Made by a program: the position numbers and the translations under genes
Part shown: one piece after another, positions 46,574 through 57,385 of the stretch
Numbering within the stretch: position 1 is the first letter of the stretch
How the letters are laid out: each line of letters begins with the position of its first letter
Notes under the pieces: generated by a model
Databases searched by the model: none
What the model saw: the letters and a program-made list of their open reading frames with translations, nothing else
Told to the model about the DNA's origin: nothing
Origin: Azospirillum lipoferum 4B
GTDB lineage: Bacteria > Pseudomonadota > Alphaproteobacteria > Azospirillales > Azospirillaceae
Length of the DNA: 64,000 nt
NCBI RefSeq assembly: GCF_000283655.1
Contig: NC_016586.1
Span: 263,001-327,000 of the forward strand
Direction: 5' to 3'

Positions 46574-46851
46574 TCGTCAAATTGCTGATTGGAACGATCT
46601 TCCTGACCCAGATTCTGCTGGTCGCCGCCATGGCCTTCGCGGCCTTCCGGGTGCTGCGCGGACCGCGGGCGCAGGACCGCGTGCTGGGAATGGACGCCCT
46701 CTATGTCACGGCGACCATGCTGCTGCTGACCTTCGGCATCCGCACCGGCAGCATCCTGTATTTCGAGGCGGCGCTGATCATCGCCCTGCTGGGATTCGTG
46801 TCGACGGCGGCGCTGGCGAAGTTCCTGATGCGCGGGGAGGTGATCGAATGA
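46570..46851 (+). CDS. mrpF: Na+/H+ antiporter Mrp subunit F
   Basis: 93 residues from the ATG overlapping mrpE. Three helices with RVLRGPRAQDRVLGMDAL, the MrpF loop, and FEAALIIALLGFVSTAALAKFL. Open sequence upstream belongs to the mrpE region in another frame. Confidence 0.94.
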   Translation: MIVKLLIGTIFLTQILLVAAMAFAAFRVLRGPRAQDRVLGMDALYVTATMLLLTFGIRTGSILYFEAALIIALLGFVSTAALAKFLMRGEVIE

Positions 46852-47198
46852 CCCATCTGGCCGAAATTCCCGCCTGGGCGGCGGTCCTGACCGCCCTGCT
46901 GCTGCTGACCGGCGCCGTCCTGACGCTGATCGGAACGGTCGGCCTGCTGCGCTTCGACAGCTTCTACCAGCGGGTCCACGCCCCGACGCTGGGCGCGACA
47001 CTTGGCATCGGCTGCATCCTGCTGGCCTCGATGCTGTTCTTCTCAGTGCTCGAATCGCGGGCGATCATCCACGAGCTGCTGATCACCGCCCTGATGGTGG
47101 TCACCACCCCGATCACCCTGATGCTGCTGGCCCGCGCCGCCCTCTACCGCGACCGCATCGAGGGAAGCGACGAGGTGCCGCCGCCGCCTTCGGAATGA
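46848..47198 (+). CDS. mrpG: Na+/H+ antiporter Mrp subunit G
   Basis: 116 residues with three helices; TGAVLTLIGTVGLLRFDSFY, then QRVHAPTLGATLGIG is the MrpG signature. It is the last gene of the plus-strand Mrp operon and converges on the flagellar operon with 9 bp between stops. Confidence 0.94.
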   Translation: MTHLAEIPAWAAVLTALLLLTGAVLTLIGTVGLLRFDSFYQRVHAPTLGATLGIGCILLASMLFFSVLESRAIIHELLITALMVVTTPITLMLLARAALYRDRIEGSDEVPPPPSE

Positions 47199-47207
47199 GA
47201 GTTCCCC

Positions 47208-47561
47208 TCAAATCCGTTGCAGCCGCCCCATCAGCTGCGGATTGTCCCAATTCGGCTGCCGGTCCTCGATCGCCACGCGGTGGGGCAGGGGGGTGTCGCG
47301 TTCCAGCACCACCTCGACCCAGCGCGGCACCAGCTCGTTGTTGAGGTCGTCCAAAATGGCGAGCGCCAGCGCCTCCAGCCCGTCCGCGAAGCCGGCGAAC
47401 TCCGCCAGATAGGCGGCGACGGAGGCCGGGTCCGCCACCAGCCGGTCGGGCACCAGACGCAGGGTCAGGCGCGTGCCGGCCATCGGCTCGCCGTGCAGCT
47501 CCACCAGATAATCGTGGCGGGCGTCGGGGGAGGGGCGGGTGGTCAGGCGCTCTCGCCTCAT
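47208..47561 (-). CDS. Hypothetical protein, possible QueF-like T-fold
   Basis: 117 residues from the ATG at 47561, which overlaps the stop of the FliK-like gene as ATGA. The part ALAILDDLNNELVPRWVEVVLERD resembles the end of the T-fold of 7-cyano-7-deazaguanine reductase, and RHDYLVELHGEPM resembles its first strand. No catalytic Cys or NADPH segment is visible, so it is at most a non-enzymatic relative. It is the last gene of the flagellar operon, so a motility role is possible. I do not recognise the family with certainty. Confidence 0.6.
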   Translation of the reverse strand: MRRERLTTRPSPDARHDYLVELHGEPMAGTRLTLRLVPDRLVADPASVAAYLAEFAGFADGLEALALAILDDLNNELVPRWVEVVLERDTPLPHRVAIEDRQPNWDNPQLMGRLQRI

Positions 47562-49405
47562 GCCGAAACTCCGAGCCCGGCCTGCCCGGCGCGGGTCAGC
47601 TTCACCCAACTGCGGGCGCCCGACTGGAAGGACAGCCCGCCGCTGTAGCCCACCGCCCGCACGCTGTCGGCGAAGACCTGGATCAATTCCACCCGCAGCT
47701 CCGGCGGCAGGGCGGCGTGGCTGCGCAGGATCAGGTCGAAATGGTTCGGCCGCACCAGCCCGTCCAGCTGCATCGGCCCGAAGCGGCTGAGGTCCAAGTC
47801 GATGAGGAACCGGCTTCCGGGCTTGCCGCGCGGTTTGCCCTCGCCCTCCTCGTCCTCCTTCAGGGGATGGACATGCAGCTTGATCGGCTTCGGGCCGCTC
47901 GAATCCATCAGCGGGATGGTGTAGCTGCGCCAGTCGCCCGGCAGCGGTTCCGCGGCCTCGCGGCGCAGCCCTTCGAAATCCTTCTCCAGCCGGTCCAGCA
48001 GGTCGCGCCGCCCGGCCTTGTCGAGCGCGGATGAGGCATCGTCGCCGAGCCAGCCGCGGGCATCGCCGCCGCGCATCGCCGCCAGGAAGAAGCCCAGCGC
48101 CGCGGTCAGCTTGCGGTTCGGCTGCGGCATGGTCGCCAGCATCGACTTCGCCAGCGCCGGGTCCGACGCCGCCAGCGTTGCCATCAGCTGCCGCATCGCC
48201 GGCCAGTCGCGCTCGCCGAGCGGACCCGGCGGGCCGGGCAGGGTGGGGGCCGCCGCCTGGGTCGCCAGGGCGAGGTCGGTGAGCGCCGCGGTGACCTTGG
48301 CCCCCGGCGGCAGGCTGGCCGACACGTTGAGGGCCAGCATGCCCTGCCTGGTCGCCAGGATCGGCTGACCCTGCGGCGTGCTGCCGGCGACCGTGCCGCG
48401 CAGGACGGGGGTGTCAGGCGGGACTGCGGGGTCCGTGCCTTCCGGGAGCGGCGGCTGGCTGCCGGTCTGGCTTCCGCCCTGGCCGCCCCGTCCGCCGGCT
48501 TCGGGGTCGCCGGGCGGGCGCGGCTGTTGCGGAGGCGGGGTGACGGTCAGGATCTTCAACGCCACCGTGGCGCCGCGCGGCAGGTCGGGCGGCTCGGCGG
48601 GGGTGCCGGCGGTTGTGCCGGACGGCTGTTCCGGTGTCGCCGGAGATCCCGCGCCGGGATGTGCCGCATCGCCGCCCAGCTGGACCGGTGTGCCGAAGGT
48701 TGCGCTGCCACCGGCCATCGGCGGCGCCGGCATTGACGGCCCGGCGGGTGCCGACGTGGCGGGTGCCCCGGCCTCGGGCTTGGCAGGCCCGGCCGGGTTG
48801 GTGCCGGCTGGGGAGGGGGCTGGCGGTTGGGGCGCGGCGCCGCCGGACGGTGCGGCCGGAGTTGGCTTGGCGCCCGATCCGCCGGCGATCACCAGCGCCG
48901 GCACCACCGTGCCGGGCAGCAGCGGTGGCAGCGCGGGCGTCGTTGTCGGGGCGGGGGTGGGCAGCAGGACGGCGGGGGTCGCGGCATTTCCGGGTGCCGG
49001 GCTGCCCGACGGCGTGGCTGCGGCCGTCCCGCCCGCCGCCGTTCCGGCCGGGGTGCCCAGCGCCTGCAGCAGGATCAGCGCGGTGGGCTTGGCCGGGACC
49101 GTCGCCGCTGTGCTGGGCGTCGATGTGCCGGCGCCGGGCGTGATCTGGACGGTGACCGGCTTGTCGGGCGGCAGTTCCGCCTTGCTGTCGAGCAGCAGTT
49201 CGCCCGCCGCCGTGCGCACGCGGGTCAGACCTTCCGGCGTCTGGCCGGCGACGGTGCCGGTCAGCACCACCGGGCGGGTCACCTCCGGCAGCCGCTCGGG
49301 CAGCCGGACGACCGTGGCCTCGGCCGTGACGGGGGCGGGCGTGGCGGGGGCCGCCACGGCGGTGGCGGCAGCGGGCGTGACCGATGGTGGGAGCGCCCCG
49401 CCCAT
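47558..49405 (-). CDS. FliK-like flagellar hook-length control protein
   Basis: 615 residues. The first 330 are Pro/Ala/Gly-rich and low in complexity, like the flexible ruler part of FliK. The C-terminal 200 residues are ordered: RDWPAMRQLMATLAASDPA, FFLAAMRGGDARGWLG, and FLIDLDLSRFGPMQLDGL followed by FDLILRS and LPPELRVELIQVFADSV, which resembles the C-terminal FliK domain that signals export switching. It lies 8 bp after flhG. Annotation as FliK is likely but not certain, because length and middle part are atypical. Confidence 0.65.
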   Translation of the reverse strand: MGGALPPSVTPAAATAVAAPATPAPVTAEATVVRLPERLPEVTRPVVLTGTVAGQTPEGLTRVRTAAGELLLDSKAELPPDKPVTVQITPGAGTSTPSTAATVPAKPTALILLQALGTPAGTAAGGTAAATPSGSPAPGNAATPAVLLPTPAPTTTPALPPLLPGTVVPALVIAGGSGAKPTPAAPSGGAAPQPPAPSPAGTNPAGPAKPEAGAPATSAPAGPSMPAPPMAGGSATFGTPVQLGGDAAHPGAGSPATPEQPSGTTAGTPAEPPDLPRGATVALKILTVTPPPQQPRPPGDPEAGGRGGQGGSQTGSQPPLPEGTDPAVPPDTPVLRGTVAGSTPQGQPILATRQGMLALNVSASLPPGAKVTAALTDLALATQAAAPTLPGPPGPLGERDWPAMRQLMATLAASDPALAKSMLATMPQPNRKLTAALGFFLAAMRGGDARGWLGDDASSALDKAGRRDLLDRLEKDFEGLRREAAEPLPGDWRSYTIPLMDSSGPKPIKLHVHPLKEDEEGEGKPRGKPGSRFLIDLDLSRFGPMQLDGLVRPNHFDLILRSHAALPPELRVELIQVFADSVRAVGYSGGLSFQSGARSWVKLTRAGQAGLGVSA

Positions 49406-49413
49406 CGGTTCCG

Positions 49414-50211
49414 CTACTTGGAGCCGGCCAGCAGCCGCTGCACGATCGCCTCGACGTCGCGCGCCGCGTCGCAGGCGGGCGAGCGGGTCAGCAGCGGGGT
49501 CTGGTTGCGGATGGCGTCGCGCACCTTCAGGTCGCGGCGGATGATGCCCGCCAGCGCCGGCTTGTATTTCAGGAAGTTCTGGCAGGCCTTCAGGATGGTG
49601 CCGTAGGTGCGTTCGCCGTCCTTCACGCTCTGCGCCATGTTCACCACGATCCGCAGGTCGGCCGACGGGTTGGTGGCATGGGTCAGCTTGATGAAGGCAT
49701 AGGCGTCGGTCAGCGAGGTCGGCTCGTCCGTCGTCACCACCAGCGTGGTGCCGGCCGGCCCCGACAGGGTGCGCACCGTGCGGTCGACGCCGGCGCCCAT
49801 GTCCATCACCACCCGGTCATAGCTCCTGGCCAGTTCCAGCAGGTCGTTGCGCAGGCCCGACAGGCGCTGGCTGGGCAACTGCGCCAGCGTGCCCGAGCCC
49901 GACCGGCCGGCGATGATGTCGAACCCGGTGTCGGGGAAGTGCTGCGCCGCCTTGGCCAGCGTCACTTCGCCGTTGATGACGGCGCCCAGATCGTTCTTGG
50001 GCGAAAAGCCCAGCTGGATATCGACGTTGGCGAGGCCGAGGTCGCCGTCGAACAGCAGGGTGTTCATTCCCGCCTTGGTCAGGGCGTGGCTGAGCGTGAT
50101 GGAGAACCACGTCTTGCCGACGCCGCCCTTCCCGCTGGCCACGGCGATGACGTTGGCGCCGCGCAGCGGGCGAACGTTCTTGAGGGCGGCCGGGAACACC
50201 GGATCGGTCAT
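49414..50211 (-). CDS. flhG: MinD-like ATPase FlhG
   Basis: 265 residues. The deviant Walker A is IAVASGKGGVGKTWFS; Walker B-like LLFDGDLGLANVDIQLG; later VVMDMGAGVDRTVRTL. FlhG limits flagellar number and works with FlhF at the pole. The ATG overlaps the flhF stop. The C-terminal helix (EAIVQRLLAG) could bind membrane, as in MinD. Confidence 0.92.
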   Translation of the reverse strand: MTDPVFPAALKNVRPLRGANVIAVASGKGGVGKTWFSITLSHALTKAGMNTLLFDGDLGLANVDIQLGFSPKNDLGAVINGEVTLAKAAQHFPDTGFDIIAGRSGSGTLAQLPSQRLSGLRNDLLELARSYDRVVMDMGAGVDRTVRTLSGPAGTTLVVTTDEPTSLTDAYAFIKLTHATNPSADLRIVVNMAQSVKDGERTYGTILKACQNFLKYKPALAGIIRRDLKVRDAIRNQTPLLTRSPACDAARDVEAIVQRLLAGSK

Positions 50212-51473
50212 GGCAGGGTCCTCGACGAGGGGGAACTGGAGGCTTTTGCCTTGGTTGCGGATTTTGCGGTTGCGGGTTTCGTTGGCTTTGCGGCGGTGGA
50301 CCTGCGTGGCGGCGGGGGTGGCGGCGCCGGCTCGATCTCCGGCTCGTCGTCCTCCGGCTCATAGCCCCGCCCGAAGGTCGGCTTGCGCATGGGCGTATGG
50401 TCCGGCTCATGATCCGGCTGCCCGTCGTCTTCCTCGTCCCAGTCCGCGGTGCGGGCGGTGCGGCGCGGTGCCGACTCCTTGGCGGCGGGCGCCTTCTCCT
50501 CGGCCGGGATCATCAGGCGGGCGAGCGCCAGCGGGTTCAGGGCGGTCAACCCCTCCGCCACCTTGGACGATACGCTGGCGTCGCAGAAGGACAGCCGGGC
50601 GCGGGCGGCGATCGCCAGCAGGCTGCCCAGCCGGCGGGTCATGTCCAGCCGGGTGACCAGCATCCGCCGCACGCCCACCGCCTTGAAGGCCAGCGCCATG
50701 TCGGCGGCCTCCAGCGCGTCCAGCCCGGCGGGCAGCACCAGCACCGGCTCCACCTCCCCGGCGCCGAGCAGGGAGCGGAGATCCTGCATGTCCTCGGCGT
50801 CGAAAGGGTTGCGCCCGGCGGTGTCCACCAGCACGAGGTCGGTGCGGCGGTGCACCTCGAAAGCGCCGGCCAGCGCGTCGGGATCCTCCACCGTCGCCAG
50901 CTTCAGCTTCATCAGCCGGGTGAAGGCGGCCAGCTGGTCGACGCCGCCGGCCCGCACCGTGTCGGTGGTGATGACGCCGACCGAGCATTGCCTGAAGACG
51001 GCGCGGGCCGCCAGCTTGGCCGCGACCAGCGTCTTGCCCGATCCCGGCGGGCCGACCAGCGCCAGCGGTTTCACCGGGTTGCGCCCGTCCGGCAGCGGAT
51101 TGAAGGTGAAATAGGAATCGAGCGCCGAGCCCAGCGCCAGCCGCGGATCCTCGGTGTCGAGGCCCGACGCGGCATCGATCAGCTGTTCGGCCAGGGTGGC
51201 GGGAACGCCGTGGCGCTGCAGGGCGTCGGCCACCACCTCGCCCACGTCGATCTCGGGTTCGACCGGCTTCGGCGGGGCCTTGGCCCGGCCGCCGCGCGCA
51301 GTGCCGGAAACGGGGGTGGCCGGCAGGTCGTCCTCTTCCACCGCCGCCGTGACGCGCACGCCGCCGCCTTCCTCCTCGCGCGTCGCGACGATGATGGCGT
51401 CGTCGCCCAGCGACTGGCGCACCATCCGCATGGCGTCGGACATGGTCTTGGCGTGGAAGGACTTCAGCCGCAT
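50208..51473 (-). CDS. flhF: SRP-type GTPase FlhF
   Basis: 421 residues. The basic N-terminus (MRLKSFHAKTMSDAMRMVRQ) is followed by a linker, an N-domain, and the G-domain: G1 LVGPPGSGKTLVAAKLA, G2/G3 ITTDTVRAGGVDQL and LVLVDTAGRNPFD. G4 is VTRLDMTRRLG where the usual TKxD is TRLD. The C-terminal extension of about 110 residues is Pro/Lys-rich and unusual. FlhF places the flagellum at the cell pole, so this operon encodes the polar flagellum. Confidence 0.92.
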   Translation of the reverse strand: MRLKSFHAKTMSDAMRMVRQSLGDDAIIVATREEEGGGVRVTAAVEEDDLPATPVSGTARGGRAKAPPKPVEPEIDVGEVVADALQRHGVPATLAEQLIDAASGLDTEDPRLALGSALDSYFTFNPLPDGRNPVKPLALVGPPGSGKTLVAAKLAARAVFRQCSVGVITTDTVRAGGVDQLAAFTRLMKLKLATVEDPDALAGAFEVHRRTDLVLVDTAGRNPFDAEDMQDLRSLLGAGEVEPVLVLPAGLDALEAADMALAFKAVGVRRMLVTRLDMTRRLGSLLAIAARARLSFCDASVSSKVAEGLTALNPLALARLMIPAEEKAPAAKESAPRRTARTADWDEEDDGQPDHEPDHTPMRKPTFGRGYEPEDDEPEIEPAPPPPPPRRSTAAKPTKPATAKSATKAKASSSPSSRTLP

Positions 51474-51519
51474 CGGCGGTGCCTTCCGTCAGGCAAGGGG
51501 GGGAGAACGGCGCGCATCA

Positions 51520-53700
51520 TCAGATCTGCCCCAGGGTCTTGATGCGGGCCTTCGGGTGGATCTCGTTCTGGGACATGACCACGGTCGCCGGCCGGAACCG
51601 CTCCACGATGGAGCGGACGAACGGCCGGATCAGCGGGCTGGTCAACAGAACGGGGCTCTCGCCCATCATGGCATGTCGCTCGAAGGTTTGGCGGACGGAG
51701 GTGATGAACTGCTGCAGGCGGGACGGGGCCATCGTCAGCTGCCGGTCGTCGCCGTCGCCCACCAGGGACTCGGCGAACGCCTGCTCCCATTCGGGCGACA
51801 GGGTGACGAGCGGGATGAAGCCCATCTCGTTCGTGTTCGCGTCGCAGATCTGCCGGGCAAGGCGGGACCGCACATGCTCGGTGATCTGGGTGATGCTGCG
51901 GGTCTGGCTGGTCGCTTCGGATACCCCTTCCAATATCGTGGGAAGATCCCGGATCGAGACGCGTTCGGCAAGGAGATTCTGCAACACCCGTTGCAATCCG
52001 CCCACAGTGATCTGATTCGGCACCACATCGGCGATCAGCTTCTGGTGTTCCTTGTCGGTCTCGTCCAGCAGCTTCTGCGTCTCGGTGAAGGACAGCAGCT
52101 CCTGCATGTTGTCCTTGATCAGCTCGGTCAGATGGGTGGTGACGACGGTCGACGGGTCGACCACGGTGTAGCCCTTGAACAGCGCCTCCTCGCGATAGCC
52201 GGGCTCGATCCAGATGGCGGGCAGGCCGAAGGTCGGCTCCACCGTCTGTTCGCCGGGCAGGCTCATGGCGTCGCCGCGCGGGTCCATCACCAGCAGCATG
52301 TTGGGCCGGATGTCGCCGCGTCCGGCCTCGATCTCCTTCACGCGGATGATGTAGGTGTTGGGCGGAAGCTGCAGGTTGTCCTGGATGCGCACGGCGGGCA
52401 TGACGAAGCCGACTTCGCCGGCGATCTGCCGGCGCAGGCCCTTGATCTGGTCGGTCAGCCGGTGGCTCCCCGCCTGCGGCTGGTTGATCAGCGACAGCAG
52501 GCCATAGCCCAGCTCCAGCCGGATCAGGTCGATGGCGAGCGCGGTGGAGATCGGCTCGTCCGGTGCCGGTCCGGCTCCGGGCATGCCGCCCGGCCCGGCG
52601 CCCGCCGCGGCCTCCTCCGCCGCGGCGGCCTCCTCCGCCTCCTTCTTCGCGCGCAGGCGCGGCATGTACCAGGCGGCGGCACCCACGATCCCGATGACCG
52701 GGGCCAGCGTCAGGATCGGCATGCCCGGCAGCAGGGCCAGCACGCCGATGGCGCCGGCCGACAGGGCCAGCGCCTGGCTGTGGCCGGTCAGCTGCCCCAC
52801 CACGGCCTTGTCGGTGGAGCCGCCCATGCCGGCCTTCGACACCAGGAAGCCGGCGGAGATCGAGATGACCAGTGCCGGGATCTGGGAGACGAGGCCGTCG
52901 CCGATGGTCAGCTTGGTGAAGGTGTCCAGCGCCTGCATCACCGGCATGTCGTGGCGCAGGACCGCGATGGTCACGCCGCCGATGATGTTGATGAACATGA
53001 TCATCAGGCCGGCGACCGCGTCGCCCTTCACGAACTTCGACGCACCGTCCATCGAGCCGAAGAAGGCGCTTTCGTCCTCAAGCTCCTTGCGCCGCGCCCG
53101 CGCGGTGGTTTCGTCGATCATGCCGGCTGACAGGTCGGCGTCGATGGCCATCTGCTTGCCGGGCATGGCGTCGAGGGTGAAGCGCGCCGCCACCTCGGCG
53201 ATGCGGCCCGAGCCGGCGGTGATGACCTTGAAGTTCACGATGGTCAGGATGGCGTAGATGATCACGCCGATGACGAAATCGCCGCCCATGACGAGGTTGG
53301 CGAAGGCCTCGATGACATGGCCGGCGGCCGAGGTGCCCTCATGCCCCTGCGTCAGGATCAGGCGCGTGGAGGCCATGTTCAAGGACAGGCGCAGCAGCGT
53401 GGTGATCAGCAGGATCGTCGGGTAGGAGGACAGCTCCAGCGGCTTCTCGATGAACAGCACCACCATCAGGATCAGGATGGAGACGGTGATGTTCAGCCCC
53501 AGCATCATGTCGAGCATGACGCTGGGCAGCGGCATGATCAGCCCGACCACGACGATCAGGATGCCGATGGCCATCGCCACGTCGCCGCGCTTCAGCGACG
53601 ATTTGGCGACCGCCCACATCTCGCCGAAGGCGGCCATGTTGCCGGGACCGCCGCCCCCGCCGCCGCCCCCACCCCCGCCATTCTGTTCCGTCAGCGCCAT
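51520..53700 (-). CDS. flhA: Flagellar export apparatus protein FlhA
   Basis: 726 residues. After a Gly stretch (about 11 consecutive Gly at residues 8-18) come eight membrane helices with LPSVMLDMMLGLNITVSILI and the conserved cytosolic loop GSMDGASKFVKGDAVAGLM. The C-terminal cytosolic domain (VEPTFGLPAIWIEP, VVDPSTVVTTHLTELI, LQRVLQNLLAERVSIRDL) forms the export ring. The gene is in the expected place after flbD. The Gly run is encoded by a GC-rich simple repeat at 53645-53680 that could be length-unstable. Confidence 0.96.
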   Translation of the reverse strand: MALTEQNGGGGGGGGGGGPGNMAAFGEMWAVAKSSLKRGDVAMAIGILIVVVGLIMPLPSVMLDMMLGLNITVSILILMVVLFIEKPLELSSYPTILLITTLLRLSLNMASTRLILTQGHEGTSAAGHVIEAFANLVMGGDFVIGVIIYAILTIVNFKVITAGSGRIAEVAARFTLDAMPGKQMAIDADLSAGMIDETTARARRKELEDESAFFGSMDGASKFVKGDAVAGLMIMFINIIGGVTIAVLRHDMPVMQALDTFTKLTIGDGLVSQIPALVISISAGFLVSKAGMGGSTDKAVVGQLTGHSQALALSAGAIGVLALLPGMPILTLAPVIGIVGAAAWYMPRLRAKKEAEEAAAAEEAAAGAGPGGMPGAGPAPDEPISTALAIDLIRLELGYGLLSLINQPQAGSHRLTDQIKGLRRQIAGEVGFVMPAVRIQDNLQLPPNTYIIRVKEIEAGRGDIRPNMLLVMDPRGDAMSLPGEQTVEPTFGLPAIWIEPGYREEALFKGYTVVDPSTVVTTHLTELIKDNMQELLSFTETQKLLDETDKEHQKLIADVVPNQITVGGLQRVLQNLLAERVSIRDLPTILEGVSEATSQTRSITQITEHVRSRLARQICDANTNEMGFIPLVTLSPEWEQAFAESLVGDGDDRQLTMAPSRLQQFITSVRQTFERHAMMGESPVLLTSPLIRPFVRSIVERFRPATVVMSQNEIHPKARIKTLGQI

Positions 53701-53740
53701 GGATGCTCCCGCCGCTCAGGGCCCGGTCCCGGACCGGCCG

Positions 53741-55309
<1,569 letters not shown>

Positions 55310-55313
55310 AGCC

Positions 55314-56210
55314 TTACGCTCCCACTCTCGGGGCTTCCCGGTCGAAATACTGGATCCGCTTTCCAGGCGGCAGGACGGCGTTCAGGAGCATCTCCAGACG
55401 CCGCGGATTCTCCTGGCGCGCGATGGATACGGCGCCGATGGTAAAGAGGGTCTTGACCAGCGCGTCCTCCTCCGCCGACCGCTCCACCTTGGCGGCGAGC
55501 GGGGAGAGGACGACGTTGCCGAGCACGGCCCCGTAGAAGGTCGTCAGCAAGGCCAGCGCCATCGCCGGCCCGATGGCCGACGGGTCGCTCAGGCTGCCCA
55601 GCATCTGCACGAGGCCGACCAGCGTGCCGATCAGCCCCATGGCCGGCGCCACTTCCGACGCGCGGCGCAGGACACCGGCGCTCTTGCCCAGGGCGCCCGC
55701 GGTCGCCTCGACCTCGCCGGTCAGCATCTGCTCGATGGTGTCGGGCGGATGGCCTTCGGTGATCAGGGTGACGCTGCGGTGCAGGAAGGGCTCGCCGCGC
55801 AGTTCCGGCAGGACGTTGCGCAGAGTCTCCGGTCCGGCCCGCCGGGCGGCTTCGGCCAGCAGGATCACCTGCCGGGCCACGCCCTTGGGGTCCAGCGTCT
55901 GGTGGACCAGAACCGCAGCGGCGCTCCGCCACGCCACCGCCACGTCGCCCAGCGAGAAGGAGGCGGTGGTGACCGCCAGCGTCCCTCCCAGCACGATCAG
56001 CAGCGACGGCGGGTCGAGGAAGGCGCGCGCCGAGCCGCCGGTGGTGATCGCCAGCAGGATCACCGCGCCGGCTGCGGCAAGCCCGACCAGGGTCGCCACG
56101 TCCAGCCCGCCGCGCAGCCGCACGCCCCGACCCGGCGCGGCGGCGGGCGCCGCCGGCTGCGGCTGGGCCGCCTTGGCGCGGGATGCGGCGTTTTCGGACG
56201 AAATCGCCAT
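55314..56210 (-). CDS. MotA/PomA-like flagellar stator proton-channel protein
   Basis: 298 residues from the ATG that overlaps the fliN stop by one base. After an Ala/Pro-rich N-terminus come membrane helices at about 36-58 and 66-86 ([20 protein letters not shown]) and two more at about 190-250 ([18 protein letters not shown], then [19 protein letters not shown]), the MotA/TolQ signature. It lacks a MotB partner next to it. A stator gene between fliN and flbD departs from the Caulobacter order. The cytosolic loop charges expected to meet FliG are present (REGxPxxR-like [11 protein letters not shown]). Confidence 0.87.
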   Translation of the reverse strand: MAISSENAASRAKAAQPQPAAPAAAPGRGVRLRGGLDVATLVGLAAAGAVILLAITTGGSARAFLDPPSLLIVLGGTLAVTTASFSLGDVAVAWRSAAAVLVHQTLDPKGVARQVILLAEAARRAGPETLRNVLPELRGEPFLHRSVTLITEGHPPDTIEQMLTGEVEATAGALGKSAGVLRRASEVAPAMGLIGTLVGLVQMLGSLSDPSAIGPAMALALLTTFYGAVLGNVVLSPLAAKVERSAEEDALVKTLFTIGAVSIARQENPRRLEMLLNAVLPPGKRIQYFDREAPRVGA

Positions 56211-56527
56211 CAGCCCCGGTCCGACTTGATGATTTCCGTCATGGTCACGCCCAGCCGGTCCTCCACCGCCACCACCTCGCCGCGGGCGACCAGGCGGTTG
56301 TTGACGTAGATGTCGATGGCTTCGCCGACCTTGCGGTCCAGCTCCACCACGGCGCCGCGGCCCAGCTTCAGCAGCTGCGCCACCTGCATGGTCGACTTGC
56401 CCAGCACCGCGGAGATCTGGACGGGGATGTCGTATACCGCCTCCAGATCCTTGGCGATTCCGGGGCTGGCATAATCGTCGCCATCGCCACCGTGCAGGTC
56501 GTTCAGCGAGAAATTGTCGCTCGGCAT
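56210..56527 (-). CDS. fliN: Flagellar motor switch protein FliN
   Basis: 105 residues with a short N-terminal tail and the SpoA domain: AVYDIPVQISAVLGKSTMQV, LLKLGRGAVVELDRKVGEAI and YVNNRLVARGEVVAVEDRLGV. It forms the C-ring bottom. FliM is not in the window. Confidence 0.95.
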   Translation of the reverse strand: MPSDNFSLNDLHGGDGDDYASPGIAKDLEAVYDIPVQISAVLGKSTMQVAQLLKLGRGAVVELDRKVGEAIDIYVNNRLVARGEVVAVEDRLGVTMTEIIKSDRG

Positions 56528-56561
56528 GTCGGTCTCGGACCTCCTTCAATCCGGTCACCCC

Positions 56562-57335
56562 TTAGACGGGGGCCGGAGCCTCCAGCATGTGCGCGGCACG
56601 GCGCTCGATCTCGGCAAGCAGCTGGGCGGTGTCCCGCTCCATGCCGCCTTCGGCCCATTCGATGCGGCAGCCGCCGGGCGCGATCGACGGATCGCCGACC
56701 ACCATCAGCTTGGCGCCGAAGCCGCGCGACCCGACCGCCTCGTCCAGATGGTCGCGCACCAGTCCCATCGTGTCCTCCGCCACCCGGATGACCAGCCGCG
56801 GCTCGTCGATCAGGTCGGTCAGGCAGGTGCGGACCATCGCCTCCACCTCGGCCATCCCGCCGCGCCGTGCCCATTCGGGCAACAGCTTGCGGACGATGGC
56901 CAGCGCCAGATGGACCGGCTGTTCCGTGCGGGCGGCGTTGCCCGCCTCGCGCTCCGCCAGCAGGCGGGACACCCCGTCGGCGATCTGGGCGAGCGCGTTG
57001 GCGATGCGGTTGTTCACCGTCGCCTCGACCTCGGCCTTGCCGCGCTCGTAGCCGGTGTTCTGCCCGGAGGCCATGCCGTCGGTGAAGCCCTTGCCGTATC
57101 CGGCGGCCGTGCCTTCCGACTTGCCGGCGGCCAGACCCTCCGCGTAGCCCTGGGCGCGGGCGGCGGCCAGTTCCTCCTCGCCGAAGGTCGGCGCGGGCGG
57201 TGGCGGCGGCTCCTCCGGCTCCGGTGGCGGGGCAAACTCGTCCTCCGGCAGCAGGTCGTCGTCCTCCACATGGGTCATGCGGGGCACGGCATCCACGTCG
57301 AAGGATTCGTCGAAGAGGAATTTGCGCACGCTCAT
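56562..57335 (-). CDS. fliH: FliH-like flagellar assembly protein
   Basis: 257 residues. The acidic Pro-rich N-terminus (DEFAPPPEPEEPPPPPAP) is followed by an Ala/Gly-rich repeat of GxxxG type (GYAEGLAAGKSEGTAAG, YGKGFTDGMASGQNTG), the FliH hallmark that packs helices, and a C-terminal FliH/YscL domain. It would regulate FliI. FliI itself is not in the window. The gene follows fliF by 50 bp with no fliG between. Confidence 0.88.
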   Translation of the reverse strand: MSVRKFLFDESFDVDAVPRMTHVEDDDLLPEDEFAPPPEPEEPPPPPAPTFGEEELAAARAQGYAEGLAAGKSEGTAAGYGKGFTDGMASGQNTGYERGKAEVEATVNNRIANALAQIADGVSRLLAEREAGNAARTEQPVHLALAIVRKLLPEWARRGGMAEVEAMVRTCLTDLIDEPRLVIRVAEDTMGLVRDHLDEAVGSRGFGAKLMVVGDPSIAPGGCRIEWAEGGMERDTAQLLAEIERRAAHMLEAPAPV

Positions 57336-57385
57336 CGCCGCGGCCCTCCCTCGAAAGACGGTATGTCAACGGAGGCCGGCATGGC

